Positions 8,899 through 17,118 are shown, counted from the first letter of the stretch. The stretch: DNA of 64,000 nucleotides from Nocardioides mangrovi (GCF_020073815.1 NZ_JAIQZJ010000016.1:1-64000), one strand, 5' to 3'. Program-made: numbers and translations. Notes: generated by a model from the letters alone, not told the origin.

Positions 8899-9300
8899 AT
8901 GTTCGCGAAGCTGTTCGCCCCCACTCTCGAGGTCTCCGCCCACTGCGACCTCCCCTGCGGCGTCTACGACCCCGCGCAAGCCCGCATCGAGGCCGAGTCG
9001 ATCAAGGCGATCATCGCCAAGGTCGCCGACAACGACGACCCCGACTTCCGCACCCGCGCGATCGTCATCAAGGAGCAGCGCTCCGAGCTGGTCAAGCACC
9101 ACCTGTGGGTGCTGTGGACCGACTACTTCAAGCCGCCGCACTTCGAGAAGTACCCCCAGCTGCACACCCTCTTCAACGAGGCCACCAAGCTGGCCGGCGC
9201 CTCCGGCACCAAGGGCGAGCTCGACGCCGGCAAGGCCGACGAGCTGCTCGCCAAGATCGACGAGATCGCCGAGATCTTCTGGGAGACCAAGAAGGCTTGA
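8899..9300 (+). CDS. sodN: Nickel-containing superoxide dismutase
   Basis: 133 residues from the ATG at 8899, preceded by GAGAGG six bases upstream. After a 14-residue propeptide the mature protein would begin HCDLPCGVY, the nickel hook in which His1, Cys2 and Cys6 hold the metal. The rest is the four-helix bundle with the conserved KPPHFEKYP and the C-terminal FWETKKA. It dismutates superoxide in the cytoplasm. The processing protease gene lies immediately upstream on the opposite strand. Confidence 0.97.
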   Translation: MFAKLFAPTLEVSAHCDLPCGVYDPAQARIEAESIKAIIAKVADNDDPDFRTRAIVIKEQRSELVKHHLWVLWTDYFKPPHFEKYPQLHTLFNEATKLAGASGTKGELDAGKADELLAKIDEIAEIFWETKKA

Positions 9301-9329
9301 GCGCAGCGAGAGCCTTCGCCGTCTCAAGC

Positions 9330-9410
9330 GCGACCGAGCGCAGCGAGGTCGCGACCGTTCGCGGTGACCACGGCGGACGTCGAAGGCAGGCCTGAGCTTG
9401 CGAAGGCCTG
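9330..9410 (+). terminator. Two hairpins downstream of sodN
   Basis: GCGACC (9330-9335) pairs with GGTCGC (9347-9352), and CAGGCCT (9387-9393) with AGGCCTG (9404-9410). Neither has a long T run, which is common for high-GC terminators. The gap from sodN to the next gene (9301-9551) holds these and the promoter palindrome below, and no gene that I can see. Confidence 0.5.
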
Positions 9411-9437
9411 ACGCTCTCTGAGCTCAGTTCTCCGACT

Positions 9438-9488
9438 GTTTGCGGGACCGGACCCCGGGTACCTCCACGTACTCGGGTCCGGTCCCGC
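9438..9488 (+). promoter_or_regulatory. SigF/SigB-type promoter embedded in a long palindrome, upstream of the rsbW-sigF operon
   Basis: GTTT (9438-9441), 15 bases, then GGGTAC (9457-9462) matches the SigB/SigF-class pattern (GTTT, 14-17 bases, GGGTA). The -10 lies inside a palindrome: GCGGGACCGGACCC (9442-9455) is perfectly complementary to 9475-9488. The operon it precedes encodes a sigma factor of this class, so autoregulation is likely. The palindrome could also be a terminator for sodN read-through or a regulator site. Confidence 0.6.
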
Positions 9489-9551
9489 TACTGTGCGGGC
9501 ACGGTCCCGATCACCCGGATCCCGCACGACGACAGCCCCGAGGACGTGGAG

Positions 9552-9956
9552 ATGACCACCAGCACCCAGGACGGCCGCCCGGATGTCGAGCTCCGGCTCC
9601 CCGCGGACGGCGCCTACGCCTCGGTCCTGCGCACCACGACCGCCGGCCTCGCGGCCCGCCTCGACTTCCCGATCGACGACATCGAGGACCTGCGCATCGC
9701 CGTCGGCGAGGCCAGCGCCATGGTGCTGCCCGAGGCCGCCCCGAACGCCGACCTGCACTGCGCCTTCCACCTCGCCCCGGGTCTGCTCACCGTCGAGGTG
9801 AGCGTCGACGTCGACCACGACGTCACGCCCGACTACGACAGCTTCGCCTGGCAGGTGCTCGACACCCTGGCCAGCACCGCGACCGCGACCGTGGCCGACG
9901 GCCACTTCGCGATCTCGCTGACCATGGAGTCGAGCCTGCTGGATGCCGGTGCCTGA
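9552..9956 (+). CDS. RsbW-like anti-sigma factor (degenerate HATPase fold)
   Basis: 134 residues from the ATG at 9552, which has GAGGA seven bases upstream; an in-frame GTG lies two codons earlier. The pattern IEDLRIAVGEASAMVL resembles the N-box helix of RsbW/SpoIIAB anti-sigma kinases, but the key Asn and a DxGxG loop are not visible, so phosphorylation activity is doubtful. It is directly followed by the sigma factor it would bind. No STAS-domain antagonist is encoded nearby. Confidence 0.78.
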   Translation: MTTSTQDGRPDVELRLPADGAYASVLRTTTAGLAARLDFPIDDIEDLRIAVGEASAMVLPEAAPNADLHCAFHLAPGLLTVEVSVDVDHDVTPDYDSFAWQVLDTLASTATATVADGHFAISLTMESSLLDAGA

Positions 9957-9957
9957 C

Positions 9958-10770
9958 ATGGCGGTCACCTCGGGGGACGACCAGGCGCCCGAGGAGGGTC
10001 TGACCGGCGTCGAGCTGACGCGCCGGCGCAGCGCCGAGCTCTTCGCGGTCTTCGGCGGCGACGACTCCTCGCCCGCGCAGCGGGAGTCGGCCCGCGAGTC
10101 GCTCGTGCACCTGCACCTGCCCCTCGTCGAGCACTGCGCGCGACGCTTCCGCAACCGCGGCGAGCCGCTCGAGGACCTGGTCCAGGTCGGCACGATCGGC
10201 CTGCTGAAGTCGATCGACCGCTTCGACTCCGACCGGGGCGTGGAGTTCTCGACGTACGCGACCCCGACGATCATCGGCGAGATCAAGCGCTACTTCCGGG
10301 ACAAGGGCTGGGCGATCCGGGTGCCGCGCCGGCTCCAGGAGCTGCGCATGCAGATCGGCGCCGCGAGCGCCGAGCTCACCCAGTCCCTGGGCCGCTCCCC
10401 CACGCCGCGCGAGCTCGCCGAGGCGATCGGCTGCACGGTCGAGGAGATCGTGGAGGGCATCGAGTCGAGCAACGCCTACTCCACCCTGTCGCTGGACGCC
10501 AGCGACAACGACGAGGACGGCGCCGCCACGATGCTCGACGCGATCGGGCAGGACGACGAGGGGCTCGAGCACGTCGAGATCCGCGAGTCGATCAAGCCGC
10601 TGCTCGACCGGCTCGCACCGCGGGAGAAGAAGATCCTGCTGCTGCGCTTCTTCAAGAACATGACGCAGTCGCAGATCGCCGAGGAGATCGGCGTCTCGCA
10701 GATGCACGTCTCCCGGCTGCTCAACCGCACCCTGGAGCAGCTCCGCACCTCGCTGGAGGAGCAGAGCTAG
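9958..10770 (+). CDS. SigB/SigF-family alternative RNA polymerase sigma factor
   Basis: About 270 residues. Region 2 is clear (EDLVQVGTIGLLKSIDRFD, then FSTYATPTIIGEIKRYFRD), followed by region 3 and the region 4 helix-turn-helix (MTQSQIAEEIGVSQMHVSRL). This is the stress/stationary-phase group that recognises GTTT/GGGTA promoters, and such a promoter sits upstream of the operon. The ATG at 9958 is one base after the anti-sigma stop; an in-frame ATG at 9943 overlaps the anti-sigma gene and cannot be excluded. Coupled translation of the sigma/anti-sigma pair is expected. Confidence 0.93.
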   Translation: MAVTSGDDQAPEEGLTGVELTRRRSAELFAVFGGDDSSPAQRESARESLVHLHLPLVEHCARRFRNRGEPLEDLVQVGTIGLLKSIDRFDSDRGVEFSTYATPTIIGEIKRYFRDKGWAIRVPRRLQELRMQIGAASAELTQSLGRSPTPRELAEAIGCTVEEIVEGIESSNAYSTLSLDASDNDEDGAATMLDAIGQDDEGLEHVEIRESIKPLLDRLAPREKKILLLRFFKNMTQSQIAEEIGVSQMHVSRLLNRTLEQLRTSLEEQS

Positions 10771-10791
10771 ACCGGCCCGCTCGGCCGATCG

Positions 10792-11181
10792 TCAGGCCTG
10801 CGGGTTCTCCGCCTCGCCGAGCGCGTCCAGGCTGGACGGGACGAACACCCCGACCAGCACGAGCACGGCCACGACCGCGATCACCACCGCGACGACCGTG
10901 GTGTCGCCGCCGGCGAAGCTCCATGCGAGGCCGAGCTGGATCAGCTGGGCCAGCACGACCGGGCTGCGCGCCCACGACTGCAGCCGGCTCAGCCCCCAGG
11001 CGCAGAGCACCAGGCCGCCGCCGTACGCCGTGAAGAAGAGCGCCGTGGTGATGCCGACGGCCAGGCGGTCCGCGTCGGTGCTGACCAGCTCGAGGACGGC
11101 GTACCCGAGCAGCAGCAGCCCCTCGACAGCCGTCAAGGAGGCGGCGACGATCAGTGGAGCAGGGGTTGCGCGAGCAGTCAC
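10792..11181 (-). CDS. Small integral membrane protein
   Basis: 129 residues with four predicted membrane segments (about 8-30, 43-63, 70-90 and 95-117) and short polar ends. The start is a GTG at 11181 with a TAGGCT box eight bases upstream. I do not recognise a functional family. It is divergent from the whiB1-like gene and converges on the sigma factor gene. Confidence 0.65.
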   Translation of the reverse strand: MTARATPAPLIVAASLTAVEGLLLLGYAVLELVSTDADRLAVGITTALFFTAYGGGLVLCAWGLSRLQSWARSPVVLAQLIQLGLAWSFAGGDTTVVAVVIAVVAVLVLVGVFVPSSLDALGEAENPQA

Positions 11182-11237
11182 GGAGCGGAAGCCTAGGCGG
11201 ATGTGACACCTGTGACGGAACCGACCTCGCGAAAGGG

Positions 11238-11266
11238 TTGTTTCACGATCAAATAGTTGCCAATCT
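11238..11266 (+). promoter_or_regulatory. Candidate vegetative promoter of the whiB1-like gene
   Basis: TTGTTT (11238-11243), 17 bases, CAATCT (11261-11266), in an unusually AT-rich stretch for this window. It predicts a leader of about 105 bases before the ATG at 11378. A direct repeat of GTGAC with nine-base period lies further upstream (about 11204-11217) and could be a regulator site. Confidence 0.5.
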
Positions 11267-11377
11267 TGGCGGTGCGCGCGTGAGTGCCACGTTGGTGTTG
11301 CGCCACGACGCCGCCGCCGCCAGCCGGGCCACTGCCCCCCTGGTCACAGACTTGAACGAAAGAGGTACTGCCCAGCC

Positions 11378-11629
11378 ATGGATTGGCGCCACCGTTCCGC
11401 GTGTCTCGACGAGGACCCGGAGCTGTTCTTCCCGATCGGTAACACCGGACCGGCCATCCTCCAGATCGAGGAGGCCAAGCAGGTGTGCCGTCGCTGCGAG
11501 GTGCGCGAACAGTGCCTCGCGTGGGCGCTGGAGGCTGGTCAGGACCACGGCGTGTGGGGCGGCCTGAGCGAGGACGAGCGCCGCGCGCTCAAGCGTCGCA
11601 ACGCCCGCGCCCGCGTCCGCACCGCTTGA
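11378..11629 (+). CDS. whiB1: WhiB-family iron-sulfur transcriptional regulator, WhiB1/WblE type
   Basis: 83 residues with the four cluster-binding cysteines C9, C37, C40 and C46, the GVWGG turn at 58-62, and a basic C-terminal DNA-binding tail. Sequence and length are close to WhiB1 (Rv3219), an essential nitric-oxide-sensitive 4Fe-4S protein that contacts the principal sigma factor. A PdtaS-type kinase gene lies next door in convergent orientation, as in M. tuberculosis, supporting the assignment. The leader is long, so regulation is likely transcriptional. Confidence 0.93.
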   Translation: MDWRHRSACLDEDPELFFPIGNTGPAILQIEEAKQVCRRCEVREQCLAWALEAGQDHGVWGGLSEDERRALKRRNARARVRTA

Positions 11630-11643
11630 TCCAGGGCTGACGC

Positions 11644-13119
11644 CTACTCCAACGGCAGGTCGAGCGCGGCTCGGGTGCCGTGCCCCGAGGGGTGCGGCCC
11701 GAGCTCGAGCTGACCGCCCAGCTCGGACTCCACGAGCGTCCGCACGATCGACAGCCCCAGGCTGGTCGACCCGTCGACGTCGAAGTCCGGCGGCAGACCC
11801 CGCCCGTCGTCGTCGACCGACACGTGGAGGCGACCGACGAGGCGCTGGGCGGTGAGGACGATCTCGCCGGCGACGTCGGCGGCGTCGGCGTCGTACCCGT
11901 GCTCGACGGCGTTCTGGAGCAGCTCGGTCAGCACCATCGCCAGCGCGGTGGCCGACTCCGAGGGCAGCACCCCGAAGCTCCCCGAGCGGCGGACCCGCAC
12001 CCGGCTGCCGACGGCGCTCACGTCGGTGACCATCCGGCCCAGGGGGTCGACGATCTCGTCGAAGTCCACCTGCTCCTCGACCGCCTGGCTGAGCGTCTCG
12101 TGCACGAGCGCGATCGAGCCGACCCGGCGGACCGCCTCCTCGAGCGCGAGCCGCGCCGCCTCGTTGTCCATCCGGCGGGCCTGGAGCCGCAGCAGCGCGG
12201 CGACGGTCTGGAGGTTGTTCTTCACCCGGTGGTGGATCTCCCGGATGGTCGCGTCCTTGGTGACCAGCTCGCGGTCACGGCGACGGAGGTCGGTCACGTC
12301 CCGGACCAGCACCAGCGCACCGATGTGGTCGCCCTGGGGCCGCAGCGGGATGGAGCGCACGATCAGCGAGACCCCGTCGGTCCCGATCTCGGTGTCGCGG
12401 TGCGCGCGGCCGCCGAGCACCGCGCTCAGCGTCTCCTCGTCGGGCCGTCGACGCGGCGGCACCAGCGCGCGGGTGGTCTCGGCCAGCGAGAGCCCGGTGA
12501 GGTCGCCGGAGAGGCCCAGGCGCCGGAAGACCGAGAGCGCGTTGGGGCTGGCGTAGGCGACCCGGCCGGCGGCGTCGACGCGCAGGAAGCCGTCGCCGAC
12601 GCGCGGGGTGTCGGCGTGGTCGGAGCGCTGCCCCGCCGCCGGGAAGTGACCGTGGGCGATCATCTGCGTCAGGTCCGCGGCGGTCTGGAGGTAGGACAGC
12701 TCGAGCCGGCTCGGGGTGCGGACGCCGAGCAGGTTGGTGTTGCGGGCGACGACCGCGATGATCCGCCCGGCCCGGCGCACCGGGATCGTCTCGACCCGCA
12801 CCGGCACGTCGTCGCGCCACTCCGGGTCGCCCTCGCGCACCAGCCGTCCCTGGCCGTACGCCGCGTCGATCAGCGGCCGGCGGCCGACCGGGACGAACGT
12901 CCCGATCACGTCGTCGACGTACGCCGTCGGGCCGGTCGTCGGGCGCATCTGCCCCGCCGCCCAGAAGCCCCGTCCCTCGCGGTCGGGGAGCCAGAGCACG
13001 AGGTCCGCGAAGGACAGGTCGGCGATGATCTGCCAGTCCGCCTGGAGCAGCTGCAGCCACGCCACGTCGTCGACGTCGAGGTCGGTGTGGCTGCGCACGA
13101 GGTCGGTCAGGGACGGCAC
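11644..13119 (-). CDS. pdtaS: Sensor histidine kinase PdtaS
   Basis: 491 residues from a GTG at 13119; the frame extends further upstream but a TACCCT box seven bases before this GTG argues for a leaderless start here, and the length fits M. tuberculosis PdtaS. An N-terminal GAF-like sensor (about 1-150) is followed by a PAS domain (about 175-285), a HisKA_2 phosphoacceptor region (REIHHRVKNNLQ, His 296/297) and a HATPase domain with the N box (NAVEHGY) and DDGRGLP. No transmembrane segment is present, so it is a soluble kinase. Its usual partner PdtaR, an RNA-binding antiterminator response regulator, is not in the window. Confidence 0.92.
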   Translation of the reverse strand: MPSLTDLVRSHTDLDVDDVAWLQLLQADWQIIADLSFADLVLWLPDREGRGFWAAGQMRPTTGPTAYVDDVIGTFVPVGRRPLIDAAYGQGRLVREGDPEWRDDVPVRVETIPVRRAGRIIAVVARNTNLLGVRTPSRLELSYLQTAADLTQMIAHGHFPAAGQRSDHADTPRVGDGFLRVDAAGRVAYASPNALSVFRRLGLSGDLTGLSLAETTRALVPPRRRPDEETLSAVLGGRAHRDTEIGTDGVSLIVRSIPLRPQGDHIGALVLVRDVTDLRRRDRELVTKDATIREIHHRVKNNLQTVAALLRLQARRMDNEAARLALEEAVRRVGSIALVHETLSQAVEEQVDFDEIVDPLGRMVTDVSAVGSRVRVRRSGSFGVLPSESATALAMVLTELLQNAVEHGYDADAADVAGEIVLTAQRLVGRLHVSVDDDGRGLPPDFDVDGSTSLGLSIVRTLVESELGGQLELGPHPSGHGTRAALDLPLE

Positions 13120-13212
13120 GAACGCAAGGGTAGGCGCGCTGGGATCGAGGTGAGATCGGGCACCCCCGGGCCCCTCTTCGATCTGGTCTGGACCTTTGGC
13201 AAGATGCAGCCC

Positions 13213-14064
13213 ATGTCCGGGTCCTACTGGCAGCAGGTGCAGGCTGACGGACTCGCCGTCCCCACGGACCGACCGCTCGACGAGCTGACCGCCGAGCTGA
13301 CCCGGATGCTCGGCGATCCCGACCCGCTGCGGCGCGACGGCACCGCCTACCCCGCCCTCGCCACCTGGGTCGACCGGGGCGTGTACGACGACCTGCTCGG
13401 CGGGCTGGGCGACGGCATGGCGATGGGCCTGCTCGTCGGGATCGGCGAGCGCGACACCGACACGGTCTTCCGGCGCAGCTTCTCCGCGCTGGTCCTCGGC
13501 GAGTGCATCGCCCGCGACAACACCCGACCGCTGCTGCCCGGGGGCAAGATCCTCGAGTGGGGCGACCGGATCACCACCTGGCTGCTGCGCGAGCGCGACC
13601 TGCGTGGCTACGTGACGGGCAAGGGCTGGGCGCACGCCGTCGCCCACGGCGCCGACACGATCTCGGTCCTGGCCCGCTCCCCGCACCTGGCGACTCCCGA
13701 GCTGACCGTGCTGCTCGACGTCATCGCCGACCGGGTGCTCGCGCGCACCCCCCAGGTCTTCGCCAGCGGCGAGCCCGACCGCCTCGCCCACGCCACCATC
13801 GAGGTCCTGCGCCGCAACGTCGTGCCGCTGCGGGTGCTCGAGCCGTGGATCGCGCGGATCGCCGCAGGAGCCCGACTGCGCGCCTCCGACGAGGGCCGCG
13901 ACCCCTACCTGACCAGCGGCAACGCCGAGATGTTCCTCCGCGCGCTCTACCTCCAGCTCTCGCTCGGCGGGCAGCCGCCGCAGCTGCGCTCCGACCTGCT
14001 CCTGGTGGTCGTCGACGCCCTCAAGGCGACCAACCACGCCTACCTCGGCACCACGGCTCGATAG
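13213..14064 (+). CDS. DUF2785 domain protein
   Basis: 283 residues from the ATG at 13213; an in-frame ATG three codons earlier is also possible. The protein is helical, with the DUF2785 pattern RGYVTGKGWAHAVAHGAD in the middle and a second conserved stretch NAEMFLRALYLQLS near the C-terminus. Function is unknown for the family. It is divergent from pdtaS and ends eleven bases before the next start codon. Confidence 0.75.
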   Translation: MSGSYWQQVQADGLAVPTDRPLDELTAELTRMLGDPDPLRRDGTAYPALATWVDRGVYDDLLGGLGDGMAMGLLVGIGERDTDTVFRRSFSALVLGECIARDNTRPLLPGGKILEWGDRITTWLLRERDLRGYVTGKGWAHAVAHGADTISVLARSPHLATPELTVLLDVIADRVLARTPQVFASGEPDRLAHATIEVLRRNVVPLRVLEPWIARIAAGARLRASDEGRDPYLTSGNAEMFLRALYLQLSLGGQPPQLRSDLLLVVVDALKATNHAYLGTTAR

Positions 14065-14074
14065 CCTGCGGGGC

Positions 14075-15739
14075 ATGCCCGACCAGACAGCCGACCCGAC
14101 CGAGCTCTCCGGTCACGCCGGCGAGCTCGCCGTCGCGGTCGCCCGCGCCCACGGTGTCGAGACCATGTTCACCCTCTCCGGGGCGCACGTCTTCCCGCTG
14201 TACGACGGCGCGGTGAAGGTCGCCGAGAGCGAACGGCCGGTCCGCCTGCTCGACGTACGCCACGAGCAGACGGCGGCGTTCGCGGCCGAGGCCACCGGCA
14301 AGCTGACCCGGGTGCCGGGGCTGGCGGTCCTCACCGCCGGTCCGGGCGTCACCAACGGCATCAGCGCGGTCGCGCAGGCCCAGTTCGCGGGCTCCCCCCT
14401 GGTCGTGGTCGGCGGTCGTGCGCCGCAGAACCGGTGGGGCACCGGAGCGCTCCAGGAGATCGACCAGCCGCCGCTCCTCGCCCCGGTCACCAAGCTCGCG
14501 CGCACCATCCCGACCGCCGGCGACGTGCTGGAGGGCGTGCACGAGGCGTTCGTGACCGCCGGCTCCCCGCACCGCGGGCCGGTCTTCGTCGACGTGCCCA
14601 TGGACGAGCTGTTCAACGCCGCCTCGGGGCCGCTGCCGGACGTCACCCGGGTCCGCGGCGCCGTCCCGGACCCGGAGGCGCTGAGCGAGGTCGCCGAGCT
14701 GCTGGCCGACGCCTCCCGCCCGGTGCTCATCCTCGGCACCGACGTCTGGGCCGACCATGCGGAGGAGGCCGCGCTCCGGCTCGTCGAAGCGGCGGGCATC
14801 CCGACCATCACCAACGGCATGGGCCGGGGCGTCGTACCCGGCGGGCACCCGCTGCTGGTCACGAAGGCCCGCGGCCACGCTCTCAAGGGCGCCGACCTGG
14901 TGGTCGTGGTCGGCACCCCGCTCGACTTCCGGCTCGGGTACGGCGTGTTCGGCGACGCCCAGGTCGTGCACGTCGCGGACTCGGCCGAGCAGGTCTCGAC
15001 CCACGCCGAGCTCGCGGCGTCGATCGCCGGCGACCTCACGAGCGTCTTCGACGGGCTGCTCGCCGAGCTCGAGCAGGTGGTCCGCCGACCCGACTGGTCC
15101 GGCTGGGTGAGCGACCTCCAGGCCGCCGTCGCGGCCGCCACCGAGCGCGACGCGGCGCTGCTCGGCGCCGAGGCCGACCCGGTCCACCCGGCCCGGATCT
15201 ACGGCGAGCTGCTCCCCCGCCTCGCCGATGACGCCGTCGTGATCGGCGACGGGGGCGACTTCGTGTCCTTCGCCGGCAAGTTCGTCGAGCCCAAGCGGCC
15301 CGGCGGCTGGCTCGACCCCGGCCCCTACGGCTGCCTCGGCGCCGGTCTCGGCGCCGCGATCGCCGCCCGCCTGGCCCGCCCGTCGGCCCAGGTGGTGCTG
15401 CTGCTCGGCGACGGCGCCGCGGGCTTCTCGCTCATGGACGTCGACACCCTCGTGAGGCACGGCCTCCCCGTCGTCATGGTGATGGGCAACAACTCTGCCT
15501 GGGGCCTGGAGAAGGGCCCCATGCAGATGCTCTACGGGTACGACGTCATCGCCGACCTCGCCCCGCGCACGGCGTACGACGAGGTCGTCAAGGCGCTCGG
15601 TGGCGCCGGCGAGACCGTCACCGACCCGCGTCAGATCGGTCCGGCGCTCGACCGGGCCTTCGCCTCCGGGGTGCCCTACCTGGTCAACGTGATCACGGAC
15701 GTCGCCGCGACCTACCCGAGGACGAGCTTCGGTGTCTGA
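14075..15739 (+). CDS. Thiamine diphosphate-dependent enzyme of the acetolactate synthase / 2-hydroxyacyl-CoA lyase group
   Basis: 554 residues with the three-domain ThDP fold. The catalytic Glu is E64 (VRHEQ) and the metal/ThDP motif GDG...NNSAWG lies near residues 450-475. It looks like the lone large-subunit homologues (such as mycobacterial IlvG) rather than a committed biosynthetic acetolactate synthase, and no regulatory subunit gene is nearby, so decarboxylase or 2-hydroxyacyl-CoA lyase activity is equally possible. TAGCCT seven bases before the ATG predicts a leaderless mRNA. The acetyltransferase gene overlaps its 3' end. Confidence 0.85.
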   Translation: MPDQTADPTELSGHAGELAVAVARAHGVETMFTLSGAHVFPLYDGAVKVAESERPVRLLDVRHEQTAAFAAEATGKLTRVPGLAVLTAGPGVTNGISAVAQAQFAGSPLVVVGGRAPQNRWGTGALQEIDQPPLLAPVTKLARTIPTAGDVLEGVHEAFVTAGSPHRGPVFVDVPMDELFNAASGPLPDVTRVRGAVPDPEALSEVAELLADASRPVLILGTDVWADHAEEAALRLVEAAGIPTITNGMGRGVVPGGHPLLVTKARGHALKGADLVVVVGTPLDFRLGYGVFGDAQVVHVADSAEQVSTHAELAASIAGDLTSVFDGLLAELEQVVRRPDWSGWVSDLQAAVAAATERDAALLGAEADPVHPARIYGELLPRLADDAVVIGDGGDFVSFAGKFVEPKRPGGWLDPGPYGCLGAGLGAAIAARLARPSAQVVLLLGDGAAGFSLMDVDTLVRHGLPVVMVMGNNSAWGLEKGPMQMLYGYDVIADLAPRTAYDEVVKALGGAGETVTDPRQIGPALDRAFASGVPYLVNVITDVAATYPRTSFGV

Positions 15740-16220
15740 GCTCGTCATCCGCCGGGCCGAGGCCGCCGACCTGCCGGCGGCGGGCGAGGTGACCGTCGCG
15801 GCGTACGCCGAGTTCACCCAGGGCCCCGACGACCACTACATCGCGCAGCTCCGCGACGCCGCGAGGCGGGACCGGGAGGCCGAGCTGTGGGTCGCCGAGC
15901 GCGACGGCGAGGTCCTCGGCACCGTCACGATCGCGCTCCCCGGCTCGCCGTGGCGCGAGATCGGCACGGCGGACGAGGGCGAGTTCCGGATGCTCGCGGT
16001 CGCGCCGACGGCGCGTCGCCAGGGCGTCGGCGAGGCCCTGACCCGCCTGGTGATGGACCGCTTCCGGTCGCTGGGCTTCCGGGCCGTGGTGCTGTCGAGC
16101 CTCGCGCAGATGACCTCGGCGCACCGGGTCTACGAGCGTCACGGCTTCCGCCGCGTCCCGGACCGGGACTGGTCCCCCGTGCCGGGCGTGGACCTGATCG
16201 CGTTCGTGGCGGACCTGTGA
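15732..16220 (+). CDS. GNAT-family N-acetyltransferase
   Basis: 162 residues with the acetyl-CoA binding motif in VAPTARRQGVGEAL (about 95-108) and the C-terminal YERHGFRRVPD typical of GNAT enzymes. It starts at a GTG eight bases inside the preceding gene and ends at a stop that overlaps a possible GTG of the thioesterase gene, so the three genes are probably co-transcribed. The acetylated substrate is unknown. Confidence 0.85.
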   Translation: MSELVIRRAEAADLPAAGEVTVAAYAEFTQGPDDHYIAQLRDAARRDREAELWVAERDGEVLGTVTIALPGSPWREIGTADEGEFRMLAVAPTARRQGVGEALTRLVMDRFRSLGFRAVVLSSLAQMTSAHRVYERHGFRRVPDRDWSPVPGVDLIAFVADL

Positions 16221-16243
16221 CGGGGGCAGCGTCCGGAGGCGCG

Positions 16244-16600
16244 ATGGAGGCGACGCTCCGGTTCACGGTCACCGCCGAGGACACCGCCGAGGCGGTCGGC
16301 TCGGGCAGCCTGCCGGTGCTGGGCACACCCCGCCTGCTCGCCTGGTGCGAGGCGGCCACCTGCGCCGCCATCGAGCCCGCGCTCCCCGAGGGCTCGACCA
16401 GCGTCGGCACCCGCGTCTCCCTCGAGCACCTCGCCGCCAGCCCGGTCGGCGAGGAGGTCATCGTGACCGCCTCCGCGGCGTACGTCGACGGCCGCCTCCA
16501 CCGCTTCACCGTGGCCGCCCAGGCCGGCCCGAAGCTGCTCGCCACCGGCGAGGTCACCCGGGTCGTCGTCGACGCCGAGCGGTTCCTCGGCCGGCTCTGA
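16244..16600 (+). CDS. Thioesterase-like hotdog protein (FlK-type)
   Basis: 118 residues from the ATG at 16244, which follows a GGAGG by four bases; an in-frame GTG at 16217 overlaps the acetyltransferase stop. The pattern LPVLGTPRLLAWCEAAT followed by GTRVSLEHLAASPVG matches the fluoroacetyl-CoA-thioesterase-like hotdog proteins, in which the Thr and a downstream His act in hydrolysis. It probably cleaves a small acyl-CoA in the cytoplasm. Confidence 0.75.
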   Translation: MEATLRFTVTAEDTAEAVGSGSLPVLGTPRLLAWCEAATCAAIEPALPEGSTSVGTRVSLEHLAASPVGEEVIVTASAAYVDGRLHRFTVAAQAGPKLLATGEVTRVVVDAERFLGRL

Positions 16601-16686
16601 GGGAGGGCGATTTCGCGCTCGCGGGCCGGATTTGAGAGACTGGTCGCTGGCCCTCGGGCCGACCACGTCTCGATCAGGAGGAAATC

Positions 16687-16761
16687 ATGGGCAAGACCGG
16701 CCGCAAGCGCCGCGCTCGCAAGAAGAAGGGCGCGAACCACGGCAAGCGCCCCAACGCCTGA
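16687..16761 (+). CDS. Large-subunit ribosomal protein bL37
   Basis: 24 residues, MGKTGRKRRAR followed by a Lys-rich stretch and the C-terminal NHGKRPNA. The size, extreme basic character and the NHGKRPN ending match bL37, the small actinobacterial 50S protein found in mycobacterial ribosome structures. The start is backed by a strong AGGAGG five bases upstream, and a perfect 12-bp hairpin terminator follows 22 bases after the stop. It is therefore a complete monocistronic unit or the end of the preceding operon. It is short enough to be missed by automated gene calling. Confidence 0.82.
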   Translation: MGKTGRKRRARKKKGANHGKRPNA

Positions 16762-16783
16762 GCGCTGCACCCGCAGACACGAC

Positions 16784-16816
16784 AGAGCCCCCGGACCTCA
16801 CGGTTCCGGGGGCTCT
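16784..16816 (+). terminator. Intrinsic terminator after bL37
   Basis: AGAGCCCCCGGA (16784-16795) pairs perfectly with TCCGGGGGCTCT (16805-16816) around a nine-base loop and is followed by TT. It also lies just beyond the 3' end of the convergent anti-sigma gene and could serve both strands. Confidence 0.85.
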
Positions 16817-16842
16817 TCGCGTCTCGGGCGGTACGCCGACGG

Positions 16843-17118
16843 TCAGCCCTTGCGGATCTCCACCTGGACGGCGCGGATCTGCAGCAGCACGCGCTGGCGC
16901 AGGTCGGCCGGCGCCGACTCGGCGCAGGAGCGCGCGACGACGGACTTCACCGTGCGCTGCAGGTCGTACTTCTCCAGGCACGGGTTGCAGCTGTCGAGGT
17001 GGGCACGGACGACGGTGCAGTCGGCCTCGTCGAGCTCGTTGTCGATGAAGTAGACGATCTGGTCGAGGAAGTCGGCGCAGTCGCTCGGGCTGGGCTCGGC
17101 GGCGTGGTCGTGGCTCAT
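16843..17118 (-). CDS. rsrA: Mycothiol-system zinc anti-sigma factor RsrA/RshA
   Basis: 91 residues from the ATG at 17118, which shares one base with the sigR stop; a GTG one codon earlier is possible. The redox zinc site is H-x3-C-x2-C (HLDSCNPC, about residues 40-47). In this family oxidation of the cysteines to a disulfide releases zinc and frees the cognate sigma factor. The directly upstream sigma gene and the TGATG overlap confirm the pair and imply coupled, stoichiometric expression. Confidence 0.93.
   Translation of the reverse strand: MSHDHAAEPSPSDCADFLDQIVYFIDNELDEADCTVVRAHLDSCNPCLEKYDLQRTVKSVVARSCAESAPADLRQRVLLQIRAVQVEIRKG

Noticed and set aside
11204..11217. CRP site upstream of the whiB1-like gene, as known in mycobacteria
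   Set aside because: The sequence is a direct repeat of GTGAC rather than the TGTGA-N6-TCACA dyad, so no CRP claim is made.
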